This document shows, in pieces, positions 45,350-54,650 of a stretch of 64,000 nucleotides of DNA. The stretch is from Vibrio gazogenes. GTDB lineage: Bacteria; Pseudomonadota; Gammaproteobacteria; Enterobacterales; Vibrionaceae. The position numbers and the translations under genes are program-made. The stretch covers positions 1,054,001 to 1,118,000 of the forward strand of contig NZ_CP018836.1 in the NCBI RefSeq assembly GCF_002196515.1, in the 5' to 3' direction. Numbering within the stretch: the first letter of the stretch is position 1; each line of letters opens with the position of its first letter. The notes under the pieces were generated by a model that saw nothing but the letters and a program-made list of their open reading frames with translations, was not told where the DNA came from and searched no databases.

Positions 45350-45601
45350 TTACTTTGGCGTTTCAATACTGGCTATCACTTGGCCGGGCTCAATAAAATC
45401 TTCGTTTTCAATATAAAACGCTGTCAGGATGCCATCGACATCGGCAGTGACTTCAGAAAATTGTTTCATCACTTCAATTAATCCAATCACCTCACCATTG
45501 TGTACTTCACAGCCTTCAGCGACAAATTCCGCGACATCAGGCGCCGGACGCCGATAAAAAATACCGGGTAACGGAGAGATGATTTGATGTGTACTGGTCA
45601 T
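45350..45601 (-). CDS. Biotin/lipoyl-attachment carrier protein (AccB-like)
   Basis: 83 residues, a single biotinyl domain. EVMKQF carries the acceptor Lys in the biotin motif (E-x-M-K), between VAEGCEVHNGEVIGLI and ADVDGILTAFYIENEDFIEPGQVIA. It resembles the C-terminal half of acetyl-CoA carboxylase carrier protein without the Ala/Pro linker. It sits between pxpA and pxpB, yet no biotin carboxylase gene is in the window, so its partner is elsewhere or the domain is not carboxylated. Confidence 0.87.
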   Translation of the reverse strand: MTSTHQIISPLPGIFYRRPAPDVAEFVAEGCEVHNGEVIGLIEVMKQFSEVTADVDGILTAFYIENEDFIEPGQVIASIETPK

Positions 45602-45630
45602 TCTTTACCTCAATCTTGGTGATATAGATT

Positions 45631-46401
45631 TTAACGATTGACACGGTTAGGTGCCTGAATCGAAATACCAGCTTGTTCCAGCGTTTGTCTGACGACTTGA
45701 ACAAGTGCCAATGCGCCCGGGGCGTCACTATGAATACAGATTGAGTCGAATTGTACAGAAATCTCCTGATTATCAATGGTCGTTACTTTATTTTCGCGAC
45801 ACGCTTTAAGGACTCTCTTTGCAACCTGATCCGGGTCCAACATTCCGGTTTTCCGGGTAAAGACGATTGCTCCACTCTGATCGTATTCTCGATCTGCATA
45901 AAACTCACAAATGACAGGATGGCCTTTGTCTAATGCAAGTTGATGGAGCCGTGAGCCATACATCACATATAAGATAAGTTCTGGTGCAAAACGGTGGAGC
46001 TGATGAATAAATAAGTTAGCCGCTTCATCGTCATTTGCCAGATGCATGTATAACGCACCGTGGGGTTTGATATGTTGTAAGGTCATGTCGTGAACGGATG
46101 CAATCTCTCTCAACGCCCCTACCTGATAAATGATATCGTGGATAAGTTCGTGCACCGAAGTATGAATATGACGACGACCAAAACCGAGCAGATCTTGATA
46201 CCCAGGATGCGCCCCGACCGAAACCCCATGTTTTCTGGCAAGCGCTACGGTTTTATACATTGTGGACGGATCGCCTGCATGAAACCCGGTTGCAATATTG
46301 GCAGAGCTGATAAGCGGTATAATCTGTGCGTCTGCGTTATCACCGACATACCAATGGCCAAATCCTTCCCCGATATCAGAGTTTACATCAACGGATAACA
46401 T
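45631..46401 (-). CDS. pxpA: 5-oxoprolinase subunit A (LamB/YcsF family)
   Basis: 256 residues. Signature: VDVNSDIGEGFGHW at the N-terminus, SSANIATGFHAGDPSTM, GAHPGYQDLLGFGRR, and HIKPHGALYMHLA, all typical of PxpA. C-terminal SICIHSDAPGALALVQ is also conserved. It opens 5-oxoproline together with PxpBC. First gene of the minus-strand operon pxpA-carrier-pxpB-pxpC, divergent from a LysR regulator. Confidence 0.94.
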   Translation of the reverse strand: MLSVDVNSDIGEGFGHWYVGDNADAQIIPLISSANIATGFHAGDPSTMYKTVALARKHGVSVGAHPGYQDLLGFGRRHIHTSVHELIHDIIYQVGALREIASVHDMTLQHIKPHGALYMHLANDDEAANLFIHQLHRFAPELILYVMYGSRLHQLALDKGHPVICEFYADREYDQSGAIVFTRKTGMLDPDQVAKRVLKACRENKVTTIDNQEISVQFDSICIHSDAPGALALVQVVRQTLEQAGISIQAPNRVNR

Positions 46402-46499
46402 CGTTTTCTACCACCATTACGGATTGTTATATTTTTATGCAACACATCCAATATATCTTGTTCTGTCCTGTAAAAAAGATTTATTTTTAGATACTGTGG

Positions 46500-46516
46500 T
46501 ATCTGAAAATCAGATA
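46500..46516. promoter_or_regulatory. LysR-type palindrome between pxpA and lysR
   Basis: TATCTGA (46500-46506), AAA, TCAGATA (46510-46516): perfect 7-bp arms, containing a T-N11-A pattern. It lies 17 bases before the LysR start codon, well placed for autoregulation and control of pxpA. Confidence 0.6.
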
Positions 46517-46533
46517 TCTTGAGAGATAAACAC

Positions 46534-47460
46534 ATGTCAATGACCATTCGGCAATTGAAATATTTTGTTGCAGCCGCTGAACTCGGGCAGGTTTCTCAAG
46601 CCGCTATTCAGTTGAATATCTCACAGTCAGCGGTGACCACGGCAATCCGGGAATTGGAATCATTACTTGGGGTCACTCTGTTTGTGCGGAGCACTCAGGG
46701 AGTCACGTTGACGGAGCAGGGGCGTCACTTTTTGAATAATGCTTATCAGGTACTGAGAAGTGTTGATGAAGCGTTGAATATTCCACATACAGATGAAGAA
46801 GCCAGTGGCTCCGTTCGTTTAGCGGCCACCTATACGGCGCTGGGATATCTGTTGCCTTATCACTTACAGCGATTGCGACAGTGGTACCCCAATATCTCAA
46901 TTGATTTGCACGAATTTGAGCGTATGGAGATTGAAGATAAATTATTAGATGGTTCAATTGACATAGCGATTGTATTGACGGATAACTTAATAGAGTCGGA
47001 GATTGTTGCTGAAAAATTATTCAGTTCTGAACGCCGACTCTGGCTACCCAGTCATCATACGTTGAGTCAGCAGAAAACATTGGTTTTGGAAGATATTCAA
47101 CAAGAACCGTTTATCATGTTGACGGTGGATGAAGCGGATGTGAGCGCCATGCGTTACTGGCGTCGTAAATCGTTGCAACCCAATGTTATACTCCGCACCA
47201 GTTCCGTTGAATCAGTTCGCAGTATGGTCGCGAACGGATTGGGCGTCGCCATTCTTTCTGATCTTGTTTACAGGCCGTGGTCTTTAGAAGGACGGCGGAT
47301 TGAAACACGTGCTCTGGATGATGTGATCGATCCGATGAGTGTCGGTTTAGCCTGGAAGCGCGGTAAGACTTTTACCCAAGCGATGCTGGCTATTCGGAGA
47401 TATTTACAGCAAGTTTACCTGACCCCACAACAGCATATGATCAGAAATACGGCGCTGTAA
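46534..47460 (+). CDS. LysR-family transcriptional regulator, likely of the pxp operon
   Basis: 308 residues. N-terminal helix-turn-helix: MTIRQLKYFVAAAELGQVSQAAIQLNISQSAVTTAIRELESLLG. The effector domain has the usual two-lobe pattern (SGSVRLAATYTALGYLLPYHL, SVESVRSMVANGLGVAILSD). ATG at 46534 has GAGAG upstream; the longer TTG start at 46519 is less likely. Divergence from pxpA with a palindrome between makes it the probable local regulator; a sensed ligand such as 5-oxoproline is inference. Confidence 0.9.
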   Translation: MSMTIRQLKYFVAAAELGQVSQAAIQLNISQSAVTTAIRELESLLGVTLFVRSTQGVTLTEQGRHFLNNAYQVLRSVDEALNIPHTDEEASGSVRLAATYTALGYLLPYHLQRLRQWYPNISIDLHEFERMEIEDKLLDGSIDIAIVLTDNLIESEIVAEKLFSSERRLWLPSHHTLSQQKTLVLEDIQQEPFIMLTVDEADVSAMRYWRRKSLQPNVILRTSSVESVRSMVANGLGVAILSDLVYRPWSLEGRRIETRALDDVIDPMSVGLAWKRGKTFTQAMLAIRRYLQQVYLTPQQHMIRNTAL

Positions 47461-47481
47461 AAGTCCTGATGATGTGATTAG

Positions 47482-48273
47482 GTGTGTAGGGACATCAAAA
47501 AATATGTGGTTGAATTGATGATATTAATTGCCGGTTGTCTGCGTTTTATCACGCAGACTGATCAATTAGCGTATATTCGCAAACGAGGTCGCTTGCGGGT
47601 CGGTACACCGGGAGACTACCATTTACTATCATATTTTGATGGTGAAGGATTTTCTGGCTATGACATTGATATTGCAGCTTATTTAGCCAAGAAGTTGGGC
47701 GTTGCTGTTGAGTATGTATTGACGGAAAGGCAGGCACTGGTCCCGGGGTTGCATGCCGGCCAGTTTGATATCGCGATGGGTGGGATTCCTCGTTCAGTTT
47801 CTGGTCAGTATGAGGTAGAGCAGACACAAGGTTATCTGACCTTTCATCATGTATTGATGACAACAGCGGACAACCAATCACACTTTCACTGTCTTGAGCA
47901 GATCAACCGCCTTGGGGTAAAAATTGGTGTGCATCTTGGCCAAGTCTATCAAACGTTGGCTGAACAGTATTTTCCGGCGGCAACCATTGTGCCATTTGAG
48001 AACTATTTAAATATGCCACTGGCCGTTGAGGCCGGGCAGATCGATGTGATGCTCACCGAAACGCCATTCGCGCAGTTTTGTCAGATGGCCGAATCATCAT
48101 TGGTTGTCGTTCGAGACCTGACGCCGTCAGTGTCACATCAATTCAGTTATCTGCTGCCTCTTGGGCAGCAGCGGTTACTCAATATGGTTAACTCGCTTCT
48201 AGATGACATTCAACTCGAAGGCATTGGGCGACAGTTGATGGTCAAACATGCGTTGCACCAACCGACCGAGTGA
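47482..48273 (+). CDS. Periplasmic amino-acid-binding-like lipoprotein (cyclohexadienyl dehydratase-like)
   Basis: 263 residues, type 3 solute-binding fold: IRKRGRLRVGTPGDYHLLSYFDGEGFSGYDIDIAAYLAKKLGV, then FDIAMGGIPRSVSGQ. This pattern is shared by polar amino-acid binding proteins and periplasmic cyclohexadienyl dehydratase (PheC); the specific activity is unclear. From the GTG at 47482 the N-terminus has basic residues, a hydrophobic run and a lipobox LIAGC (Cys19), which favours this start over ATG 47518. There is no permease or ATPase next to it. It follows LysR by 21 bases and could supply oxoproline-like ligands or sense them. Confidence 0.75.
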   Translation: MCRDIKKYVVELMILIAGCLRFITQTDQLAYIRKRGRLRVGTPGDYHLLSYFDGEGFSGYDIDIAAYLAKKLGVAVEYVLTERQALVPGLHAGQFDIAMGGIPRSVSGQYEVEQTQGYLTFHHVLMTTADNQSHFHCLEQINRLGVKIGVHLGQVYQTLAEQYFPAATIVPFENYLNMPLAVEAGQIDVMLTETPFAQFCQMAESSLVVVRDLTPSVSHQFSYLLPLGQQRLLNMVNSLLDDIQLEGIGRQLMVKHALHQPTE

Positions 48274-48297
48274 GCTCCACCGGGGGAGTCATTCTGC

Positions 48298-49644
48298 TTA
48301 AAGTAAGATCGCCCCGGCTGTCCCCAGAAAAGCAAAAAAACCGACAACATCGGTGACGGTTGTCAGGATGACCGAACCTGCCAGTGCAGGGTCGAGCTTG
48401 AATTTATCCAACAATATCGGGATTAAAACCCCAAACAATCCAGCCGTTGCAATATTGACGACAATGGCGAAAGCGATTGTCATTCCCAATCCCGGCGATT
48501 GATACCACAGGCCAGTGATCGCACCGATAATCAAGGCCCAGAACAGGCCGTTCAATGCGCCAATCCCCAGTTCATTCTTCAGGAAAGTCCATCGGTTGCC
48601 TGACGTGATCTGGTTTAAAGCCATCGCCCGCACCATTAACGTGAGGGTTTGACTACCGGCAATCCCCCCCATTGAAGCGACAATGGGCATCAACACAGCC
48701 AGAGCAACGACTTGAGCGATCACATTTTCAAAGAGTCCAATCGTGATAGAAGCCAGAATTGCTGTCATCAGATTAATACCGAGCCATACTCCCCGTTTTT
48801 GTGCGCCTTTGAAAACGGGGGCAAATAAGTCATCTCCTTCGTGAATACCGGTCCCCGCCATCAGGCGGGTTTCGTAAATTTCTCGTTGGACACTGAGTGT
48901 AAACTGCCAGTCCACCGCACCAATCAAGATGCCGAAATCCCCCAGTACAGGGAGCGTTGGGTATTCGGAATGCTCAAGTGCACTGACCGCTTCTGAAAGC
49001 GGAGCGGTTGCTTTAAGTTGAGTGAGATTGGTTTTATTCAGTGAACTGAGCGGTGCTGACAGGTCTGCGGTCAGTAAATCAGCGGAACTGATTAGGCCCC
49101 GGAATTTTTTATCCTTATTGATCAAATAAATATAAGGTGTCGGACCATCTTGATATTTATCCAACAGTATTCGGGCACGACTGACCCGAATATTGAACGG
49201 CAAAGTAAACACTTTACGGTTTGCCCAGTGACCAAGCTGGTTATCATCATACTGGTTGGCTTGGTCATACAGCTCTAATTCATCCCGGCTGATTAATCGC
49301 AGTGCTTCACTGATGATGTCGTCAGGCAGGGAGTCTTCCCACTCCAGCAGCGATAGGTTATCTAGCTTTGTGAGGATTAATTTCAGCTCGGTCGGTGTCA
49401 GGCTTTGAATCACTGAAATCCGGGCTTCTGAGCGCATCTCCGTCAGAACGGGAATATGAAATTCAAGGGGTAAAGCACGCCAGAGCTTGACCCGTTGCTC
49501 TACTTTTAATGCTTCAAGTAAACGCGCGACAGTATCCATGTCCATGCCGTGATTCAGATATGAGGTCAGTTGTTTTGACTGTTCAATATCATCGGCTTGT
49601 GTCAGTGATTCAATAAATAAGGATAAGTCTTTTGGATCGCTCAA
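48298..49644 (-). CDS. mgtE: Magnesium transporter MgtE
   Basis: 448 residues. N-terminal MgtE helical domain (about 20-120), a CBS pair (about 125-250), then five membrane helices with the pore sequence IVASMGGIAGSQTLTLMVRAMAL and LDPALAGSVILTTVTDVVGFFAFLG. It is a Mg2+ channel gated by Mg2+ binding to the cytoplasmic domains. I chose TTG at 49644 (SDPKDLSLF), eight bases after GGAGTG, giving the usual length; longer in-frame starts run over the ribosome site. Confidence 0.9.
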   Translation of the reverse strand: MSDPKDLSLFIESLTQADDIEQSKQLTSYLNHGMDMDTVARLLEALKVEQRVKLWRALPLEFHIPVLTEMRSEARISVIQSLTPTELKLILTKLDNLSLLEWEDSLPDDIISEALRLISRDELELYDQANQYDDNQLGHWANRKVFTLPFNIRVSRARILLDKYQDGPTPYIYLINKDKKFRGLISSADLLTADLSAPLSSLNKTNLTQLKATAPLSEAVSALEHSEYPTLPVLGDFGILIGAVDWQFTLSVQREIYETRLMAGTGIHEGDDLFAPVFKGAQKRGVWLGINLMTAILASITIGLFENVIAQVVALAVLMPIVASMGGIAGSQTLTLMVRAMALNQITSGNRWTFLKNELGIGALNGLFWALIIGAITGLWYQSPGLGMTIAFAIVVNIATAGLFGVLIPILLDKFKLDPALAGSVILTTVTDVVGFFAFLGTAGAILL

Positions 49645-49867
49645 TTTTTTCACTCCGAAAATGCATTCAGAACACCATATTGCATCAAAAAAGATCTGCA
49701 TCGGAGCATCTTGCTATGGAACATCCATTGAGACAGAACGCTTCCTGAATATGTGGTCTTAAAGATACACTGAATCCTACGGTTACTTGGATGGTTATGA
49801 TACTCAAGAATAAAAACGGCAGGAACAAAAATCAAAGGGAAGTGGCGAGATTCTGGGTGAATCTGTC

Positions 49868-49912
49868 TGAAACCATCAGACAGACCCCTAAGAGGGTCTG
49901 ACGATGGTTTCA
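49868..49912 (-). terminator. Terminator of proVWX
   Basis: GAAACCATC and GATGGTTTC form the outer stem, with CAGACC/GGTCTG inside. It lies about 20 bases past the proX stop on the minus strand. Confidence 0.7.
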
Positions 49913-49930
49913 GCATCGGTTAGCAGGAGA

Positions 49931-50938
49931 TTACTGTGCTGCAGCTTTCGCTTGTTTTATCCAAGAGTTAAATAATTTCTGGTGGGCTTTGATCCAACCA
50001 TTGGCATGCGCTTCAATATCAGCGGAACTATTTTTCCCCTGACTCATCATCATGTTTTCTGCACTCACATCGTTGATGTTGAGCTTCATAAGTGAGAATA
50101 GCTTCGCGGCAGCCGGGTTATTTTGTGCAAACTTCTTATTCGCAACAATTCTCATTGTGTTCATCTCGAAACCATAATTTTTACCATTCGGGAGACTGGT
50201 ATCAATGTTTTTCCGATCACCGGGCAGTGCTGAGAAAGGTACTTGAAGCCAGACTACATCTTTTCCCGGAACCAAGACGCCACTGACCCAATACGGTGTC
50301 CATGTGTAATATAAAATCGGCTGACCTTTGTGATAGCGAGCAATTGTATCAGCAATCAGCGCTGAGTATTTACCCTGATTGTGTGTCACCGTTTGACGTA
50401 AACCGTAGGCATCTAACTGATGCTCGATAACACTTTCACATCCCCATCCGGGGTTACATCCGGTGAGATCCGCTTTACCGTCATCGTTGGTATCGAAGAG
50501 CTTAGCCAGTTTTGGGTCTTTCAATTGTTCAATATTGGTAATTCCGTATTTCTGGGCGGTTTTTTTGTCAACGAGATAGCCCTGTACCGCCCCTGAAATA
50601 TAGTTACCTGCAACATAGAATGCGTCGTCACCACCTGATTTTTTATATTTGCCGTCGTGAAGGGGGAACCAGCCAACAGCAAGGTAAGTTGCGTCGTCGT
50701 TGGCAATCGAGGTATAGGCGACGTTGTAATCGACTTCTTTGGTGGGTAAAACCGTATAGCCTAAAGCTTCCATCGCTTTGTTGACGATTAGCGTCTGAAA
50801 GGTTTCCTCTGCAACTGTGGATTGAACGGGCTGAACCGTAATCCCTTTTCCGGGTAAATCTTCAGCAAAAGCCAGTGAGGCTTGACACGCTGATAATACC
50901 AGACCGGTGGTTATCAACATTCTCCGTGTATATTTCAT
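49931..50938 (-). CDS. proX: Glycine betaine/proline ABC transporter, substrate-binding protein
   Basis: 335 residues. The signal peptide ends after ASLAFA. The mature part matches ProX: GKGITVQPVQSTVAEETFQTLIVNKAMEALGY, GWFPLHDGKYKKSGGDD, CNPGWGCESVIEHQLDAYGL, and YYTWTPYWVSGVLVPGKDVVWLQVPF, whose aromatic residues make the cage for the quaternary ammonium group. Last gene of proVWX, separated from proW by 222 bases with a hairpin. Periplasmic. Confidence 0.95.
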   Translation of the reverse strand: MKYTRRMLITTGLVLSACQASLAFAEDLPGKGITVQPVQSTVAEETFQTLIVNKAMEALGYTVLPTKEVDYNVAYTSIANDDATYLAVGWFPLHDGKYKKSGGDDAFYVAGNYISGAVQGYLVDKKTAQKYGITNIEQLKDPKLAKLFDTNDDGKADLTGCNPGWGCESVIEHQLDAYGLRQTVTHNQGKYSALIADTIARYHKGQPILYYTWTPYWVSGVLVPGKDVVWLQVPFSALPGDRKNIDTSLPNGKNYGFEMNTMRIVANKKFAQNNPAAAKLFSLMKLNINDVSAENMMMSQGKNSSADIEAHANGWIKAHQKLFNSWIKQAKAAAQ

Positions 50939-51073
50939 ATTTGATTTCCTTATATGGATGAGCTTATCAATGCCCGAATTACCTCAATGCTTCGCATTTG
51001 GGTCTCTTCGGGTCTCAAGGAAAAGAACCGCTGGAATACACTTCATTGATGTGAAGGTTCGGTTCTATGGTCA

Positions 51074-51116
51074 GCCAATCAGAAACGCGCTTTATTGGCG
51101 TTCGTGACTGATTGGC
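51074..51116. other. Hairpin between proW and proX
   Basis: GCCAATCAG (51074-51082) pairs exactly with CTGATTGGC (51108-51116), with AACGC/GCGTT inside. No T-run on the minus strand after it. It could be a REP-like mRNA stabiliser or a partial terminator. Confidence 0.55.
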
Positions 51117-51160
51117 GATATTCCCTCGTGCTGCGTGACTTTGTTATTTCATCACCATGG

Positions 51161-52174
51161 TTAATTTTTTTTTGCAACCATTCGCCAAATAAAGCTAGCG
51201 GGGCCAGAGTGATACCAACGACTTTTGTTATCCCGGGTTGCAATGCCAATGGTCTGTGTAATGCGATCCAATAGAATGGCGAGAATCACAATCCCAAGGC
51301 CGCCAACGGCTGCCATCCCCATATCGAGCCGACCAATACCACGTAAGACGGTTTGTCCCAGTCCGCCCACGGCAATCATTGAAGCAATAACCACCATAGA
51401 AAGTGATAGCATCAGTGTCTGGTTTACGCCAGCCATGATCGATGGCATCGCCAAAGGAAGCTGAATGCGATACAGCATCTGTTTCGGGCTTGCACCGAAA
51501 GCGTGACCGGCTTCAACCAGTTCTTCTGGAACTTGTTGGATGCCGAGGATGGTTAATCGAACGATGGGCGGCAGTGCAAAAATAATGGTCACGACGACCC
51601 CGGGGACATTACCAATCCCGAACAACATCACAATCGGAACGAGATAGACAAACGCAGGGGTTGTCTGCATCGCATCAAGTATTGGCCGAATTATTTTCGC
51701 GGCCGTCTGATTCCGGGCCAGCCAGATGCCGAGCGGCAGCCCTATCAGTAAGCAGAAAAATACCGAGGTCATGACCAAGGCCAATGTCACCATTGCACCC
51801 GTCCACGCACCGACCAGACCGATCACAATTAATGAAATCAGTGAAACGATCCCCATGCGTAGCCCGGCCATTTGCCAAGCCAGCAAAAACAACACCAATA
51901 ACATGATGGGAGCCGGTGTGGTGACTAATGCGGTCTGGAATGAAGTGAGGATTAAATCGATCGGAATGCGGATCGCCTGAAATAGCGGACGTCCATGCGT
52001 GACTAACCAGTTGAGTGCTGTTTCTACCCATTGATCAAAGGGGATGACTGCATCTTTAAATGGGTGTAACCAGTGAAATGTCTCTGGTGGTGGTGTGCTG
52101 GCATTTAACCAGTCACTGTTCGCCGTGGTGCTTGTCGCCCAAGGATCAACGTTTTGTGTGGATTCCATTGCCAT
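51161..52174 (-). CDS. proW: Glycine betaine/proline ABC transporter, permease
   Basis: 337 residues. A long cytoplasmic/periplasmic N-terminus (about 90 residues, typical of ProW) precedes six to seven membrane segments. The EAA loop that docks on ProV is ELVEAGHAFGASPKQMLYRIQLPLAMPSIMAGVNQTLML. It starts directly after the proV stop. With ProV and ProX it imports osmoprotectants under salt stress. Confidence 0.95.
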   Translation of the reverse strand: MAMESTQNVDPWATSTTANSDWLNASTPPPETFHWLHPFKDAVIPFDQWVETALNWLVTHGRPLFQAIRIPIDLILTSFQTALVTTPAPIMLLVLFLLAWQMAGLRMGIVSLISLIVIGLVGAWTGAMVTLALVMTSVFFCLLIGLPLGIWLARNQTAAKIIRPILDAMQTTPAFVYLVPIVMLFGIGNVPGVVVTIIFALPPIVRLTILGIQQVPEELVEAGHAFGASPKQMLYRIQLPLAMPSIMAGVNQTLMLSLSMVVIASMIAVGGLGQTVLRGIGRLDMGMAAVGGLGIVILAILLDRITQTIGIATRDNKSRWYHSGPASFIWRMVAKKN

Positions 52175-52176
52175 AA

Positions 52177-53364
52177 TTATTCTCTATCCAAAGTCTGAAG
52201 TAATCGGGATTTGCTGATAACACCCAGATAACGGTTATTGTCATCGATGACAGGCAGTGCGTAAGGGACGGTTGCAACTTGACCGATCAATTCGCTGATG
52301 GGGGTATCGGCATGAACATTTATCGTGTCTTGCAAGAGTGCACTGTAGAGTGAGCGTTTTTGTTTCTGAGCTTCTTTGAGTGAATCGATGGAGACGACAC
52401 CTTCATAGCTATAGCCTCGATCAACCACAATGCCAAACTCCCGATCGTTATCCAGTAACAGTTGTAATGCGGCGGCTGGCCCGTCATTGTCATGCTTTTT
52501 CAGGACTGTGGCGATTTTTCTCCGGGCAATATCTTTTGCCGTGAAAATGTTGGCGACATTCACGCCGCGGAAGAAGGAACTCACATAATCATTGGCGGGA
52601 TTGTGCAGAATATCATCCGGGGTGCCGACTTGAACGACTTCGCCATCTTGCATAATGGCAATTCGATCACCGATACGCATGGCTTCATCCAGATCATGAG
52701 AAATGAAAACAATGGTTCGTTTATCATCGTTCTGTAAACGAATCAGCTCATCTTGCATCTCAGTACGAATGAGTGGGTCGAGTGCTGAAAATGCTTCATC
52801 CATTAACAGGATATCCGGGTCATTGGTTAATGCCCGAGCCAATCCGACCCGTTGTTTCATGCCTCCGGAAAGTTCATCTGGGAAAGAATCCCCGTAAGCA
52901 TCCAGCCCGACTCGTGACAGTGCTTTTTTGGCCCGCTCATAGCGGGTTGCTTTATCAATTCCCGCCAACTCTAAGCCAAATGCAGTATTGTCGATGACTG
53001 ACATATGCGGCATTAGTGCAAAATTCTGAAAAACCATTGAAATTTGTTTACGCCGAACTTCACGGAGATCGGAAGCTGGAATGTGTGCAATATCCCTTCC
53101 TTTGAGCAGGACACTGCCTTGTGTTGGTTCGATTAAGCGATTTAATAAACGGACTAATGTTGATTTTCCGGAGCCGGAGAGCCCCATGATCACAAAAATT
53201 TCGCCTTCCTGAATCGAGAGAGAGACATTTTTGACACCGACCGTGAGGCCTGTTTTTTCAAAAATCTGGTCTTTATCCAGCCCCTTTTCCATTAAGGGAA
53301 AGGCAGTATCAACAGACTCCCCGAATACTTTGTAAAGCTCTTTTACTTCTAAGATAGCTTCCAT
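52177..53364 (-). CDS. proV: Glycine betaine/proline ABC transporter, ATPase
   Basis: 395 residues. Walker A GLSGSGKST, Q-loop MVFQNFALMPHMSV, signature LSGGMKQRVGLARAL, Walker B ILLMDEAFSALDP, and switch His in FISHDLDEAMRIGDR. The C-terminal 120 residues hold a pair of CBS domains (GVVSIDSLKEA, VIDDNNRYLGVISKSRLLQ) that in this family sense ionic strength. It is the first gene of proVWX. About 290 AT-rich bases precede it, presumably with the osmotic promoter. Confidence 0.96.
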   Translation of the reverse strand: MEAILEVKELYKVFGESVDTAFPLMEKGLDKDQIFEKTGLTVGVKNVSLSIQEGEIFVIMGLSGSGKSTLVRLLNRLIEPTQGSVLLKGRDIAHIPASDLREVRRKQISMVFQNFALMPHMSVIDNTAFGLELAGIDKATRYERAKKALSRVGLDAYGDSFPDELSGGMKQRVGLARALTNDPDILLMDEAFSALDPLIRTEMQDELIRLQNDDKRTIVFISHDLDEAMRIGDRIAIMQDGEVVQVGTPDDILHNPANDYVSSFFRGVNVANIFTAKDIARRKIATVLKKHDNDGPAAALQLLLDNDREFGIVVDRGYSYEGVVSIDSLKEAQKQKRSLYSALLQDTINVHADTPISELIGQVATVPYALPVIDDNNRYLGVISKSRLLQTLDRE

Positions 53365-53655
53365 GTTATCTGACCCATATTGTTTAAAATTAACAACTGT
53401 ATGTAATGAACTCTAAGCATTATTTGGATAAAAATCAAGCGCTTCTGTTTTTTTATGTTTTTTTATGTTTATAAGTTATTGATTTTTAATAACTATTGGT
53501 TTTTCCTTTTTTTTCATATCTTTGCATAATTCTTTGTGCACAAAATAATTGTTTTTTTATCTACGGTGGATTGTTTCGTACTGTATTTCATTAGACAATG
53601 TGACAACGCTTGCCGTGTGATAGAGATAAGTGGTGTTAAAAATAAGGGGTCTGCC

Positions 53656-54513
53656 GTGTTAAAAATTATACTGATGGTTGGAATCATACTGTCTCTTTTT
53701 CTGAGAACTGCCGTTGCAGAACCGGAACAGAAATACTCACAAACTGATATCTTGGATCGTCCGCTTATCGAGCGCTATATTCTTGATGAGCTAAAATCAC
53801 TTCGACAAGATCAACAAGATCTGGAACGCCGTCTAACCATCCAGATGACGGATCGGGAATTGAGCGTTGCTGATAAATCAATGAATTATGCCAATGTCAC
53901 GGTTACTTATTTCTTTTATATCATCGCTGCTGCTGCGTCATTGATCGCTTTATTTGGCTGGCATTCGTTGAAAGAGGTGAAAACCAACACGCGTGAGCTG
54001 GCGGATAAACGCTTAAATAAAATTGCGCAAGATTATGAGAAAAAATTTCTTGCCTTGGAGCGTGACTTGAAGCGCAAAACGCGGATCATCACGGACAATA
54101 ACCGCGAGATTGAGATTATCAATGAGATTCACAACTTGTGGCTCAGAGCGCAGAGTGTCCAAACCCCAGAGCAACGGGTGCAGGTTTATGATGAAATTCT
54201 GAAAATCCGTCCGGGAGATTTAGAAGCATTGACCTATAAAGCTGATGCAGTCATGGAAATGAAAGAATACCACTGGGCAATGAGTTTATGTAACCGAGTG
54301 CTTGAGCTCGATGAAACCAATGGTCCGGCACTGTACCAACGCGCTTGTGCTTACGCACGTCTGGGTGCTGAAGAACAAGCAATTATCGATCTACAACTTG
54401 CTGTTGATCTCAGTCCTTCACTCGGTGAATTCATTGCCGAAGAATCAGACTTTGAAGCGCTGCACGGTAATAAAACCTTTGATAGTTTGTTGACGGCGCC
54501 TTCTCAGGAGTAG
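53656..54513 (+). CDS. Membrane-anchored TPR-repeat protein
   Basis: 285 residues. Signal or first membrane segment LKIILMVGIILSLFLRTAVA, a short region with coiled-coil features (IERYILDELKSLRQDQQDLERRL), a membrane helix (VTYFFYIIAAAASLIALFGW), a long charged helix, then two to three TPR units (YDEILKIRPGDLEALTYKADAVMEMKEYHWAMSLCNRVLELDETNGPALYQRACAYARLG). The start is GTG at 53656, with AAGGGG upstream. Probably a scaffold for protein-protein contact in the inner membrane; no specific family recognised. Confidence 0.75.
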   Translation: MLKIILMVGIILSLFLRTAVAEPEQKYSQTDILDRPLIERYILDELKSLRQDQQDLERRLTIQMTDRELSVADKSMNYANVTVTYFFYIIAAAASLIALFGWHSLKEVKTNTRELADKRLNKIAQDYEKKFLALERDLKRKTRIITDNNREIEIINEIHNLWLRAQSVQTPEQRVQVYDEILKIRPGDLEALTYKADAVMEMKEYHWAMSLCNRVLELDETNGPALYQRACAYARLGAEEQAIIDLQLAVDLSPSLGEFIAEESDFEALHGNKTFDSLLTAPSQE

Positions 54514-54591
54514 TGTCGTGAATCAATCATGACGATTGGTTGACACATGACTTGTACACATCTGTCATGTTGTCGGGATTTATCGGTATCA

Positions 54592-54650
54592 ATTGTTGTT
54601 GAGCGCCACCCGTTGCTGTTAACCAGCGGATGGCGCTCAACAACGTTTTT
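54592..54650 (+). terminator. Strong terminator-like hairpin between the TPR and XRE genes
   Basis: TTGTTGAGCGCCA and TGGCGCTCAACAA pair exactly, with a second CGTTGCTG/CAGCGG inner stem, followed by CGTTTTTAG. The T-run ends five bases before the ribosome site AGAGGAGA of the XRE gene, so the hairpin ends one transcript and sits in the leader of the next. Confidence 0.8.
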
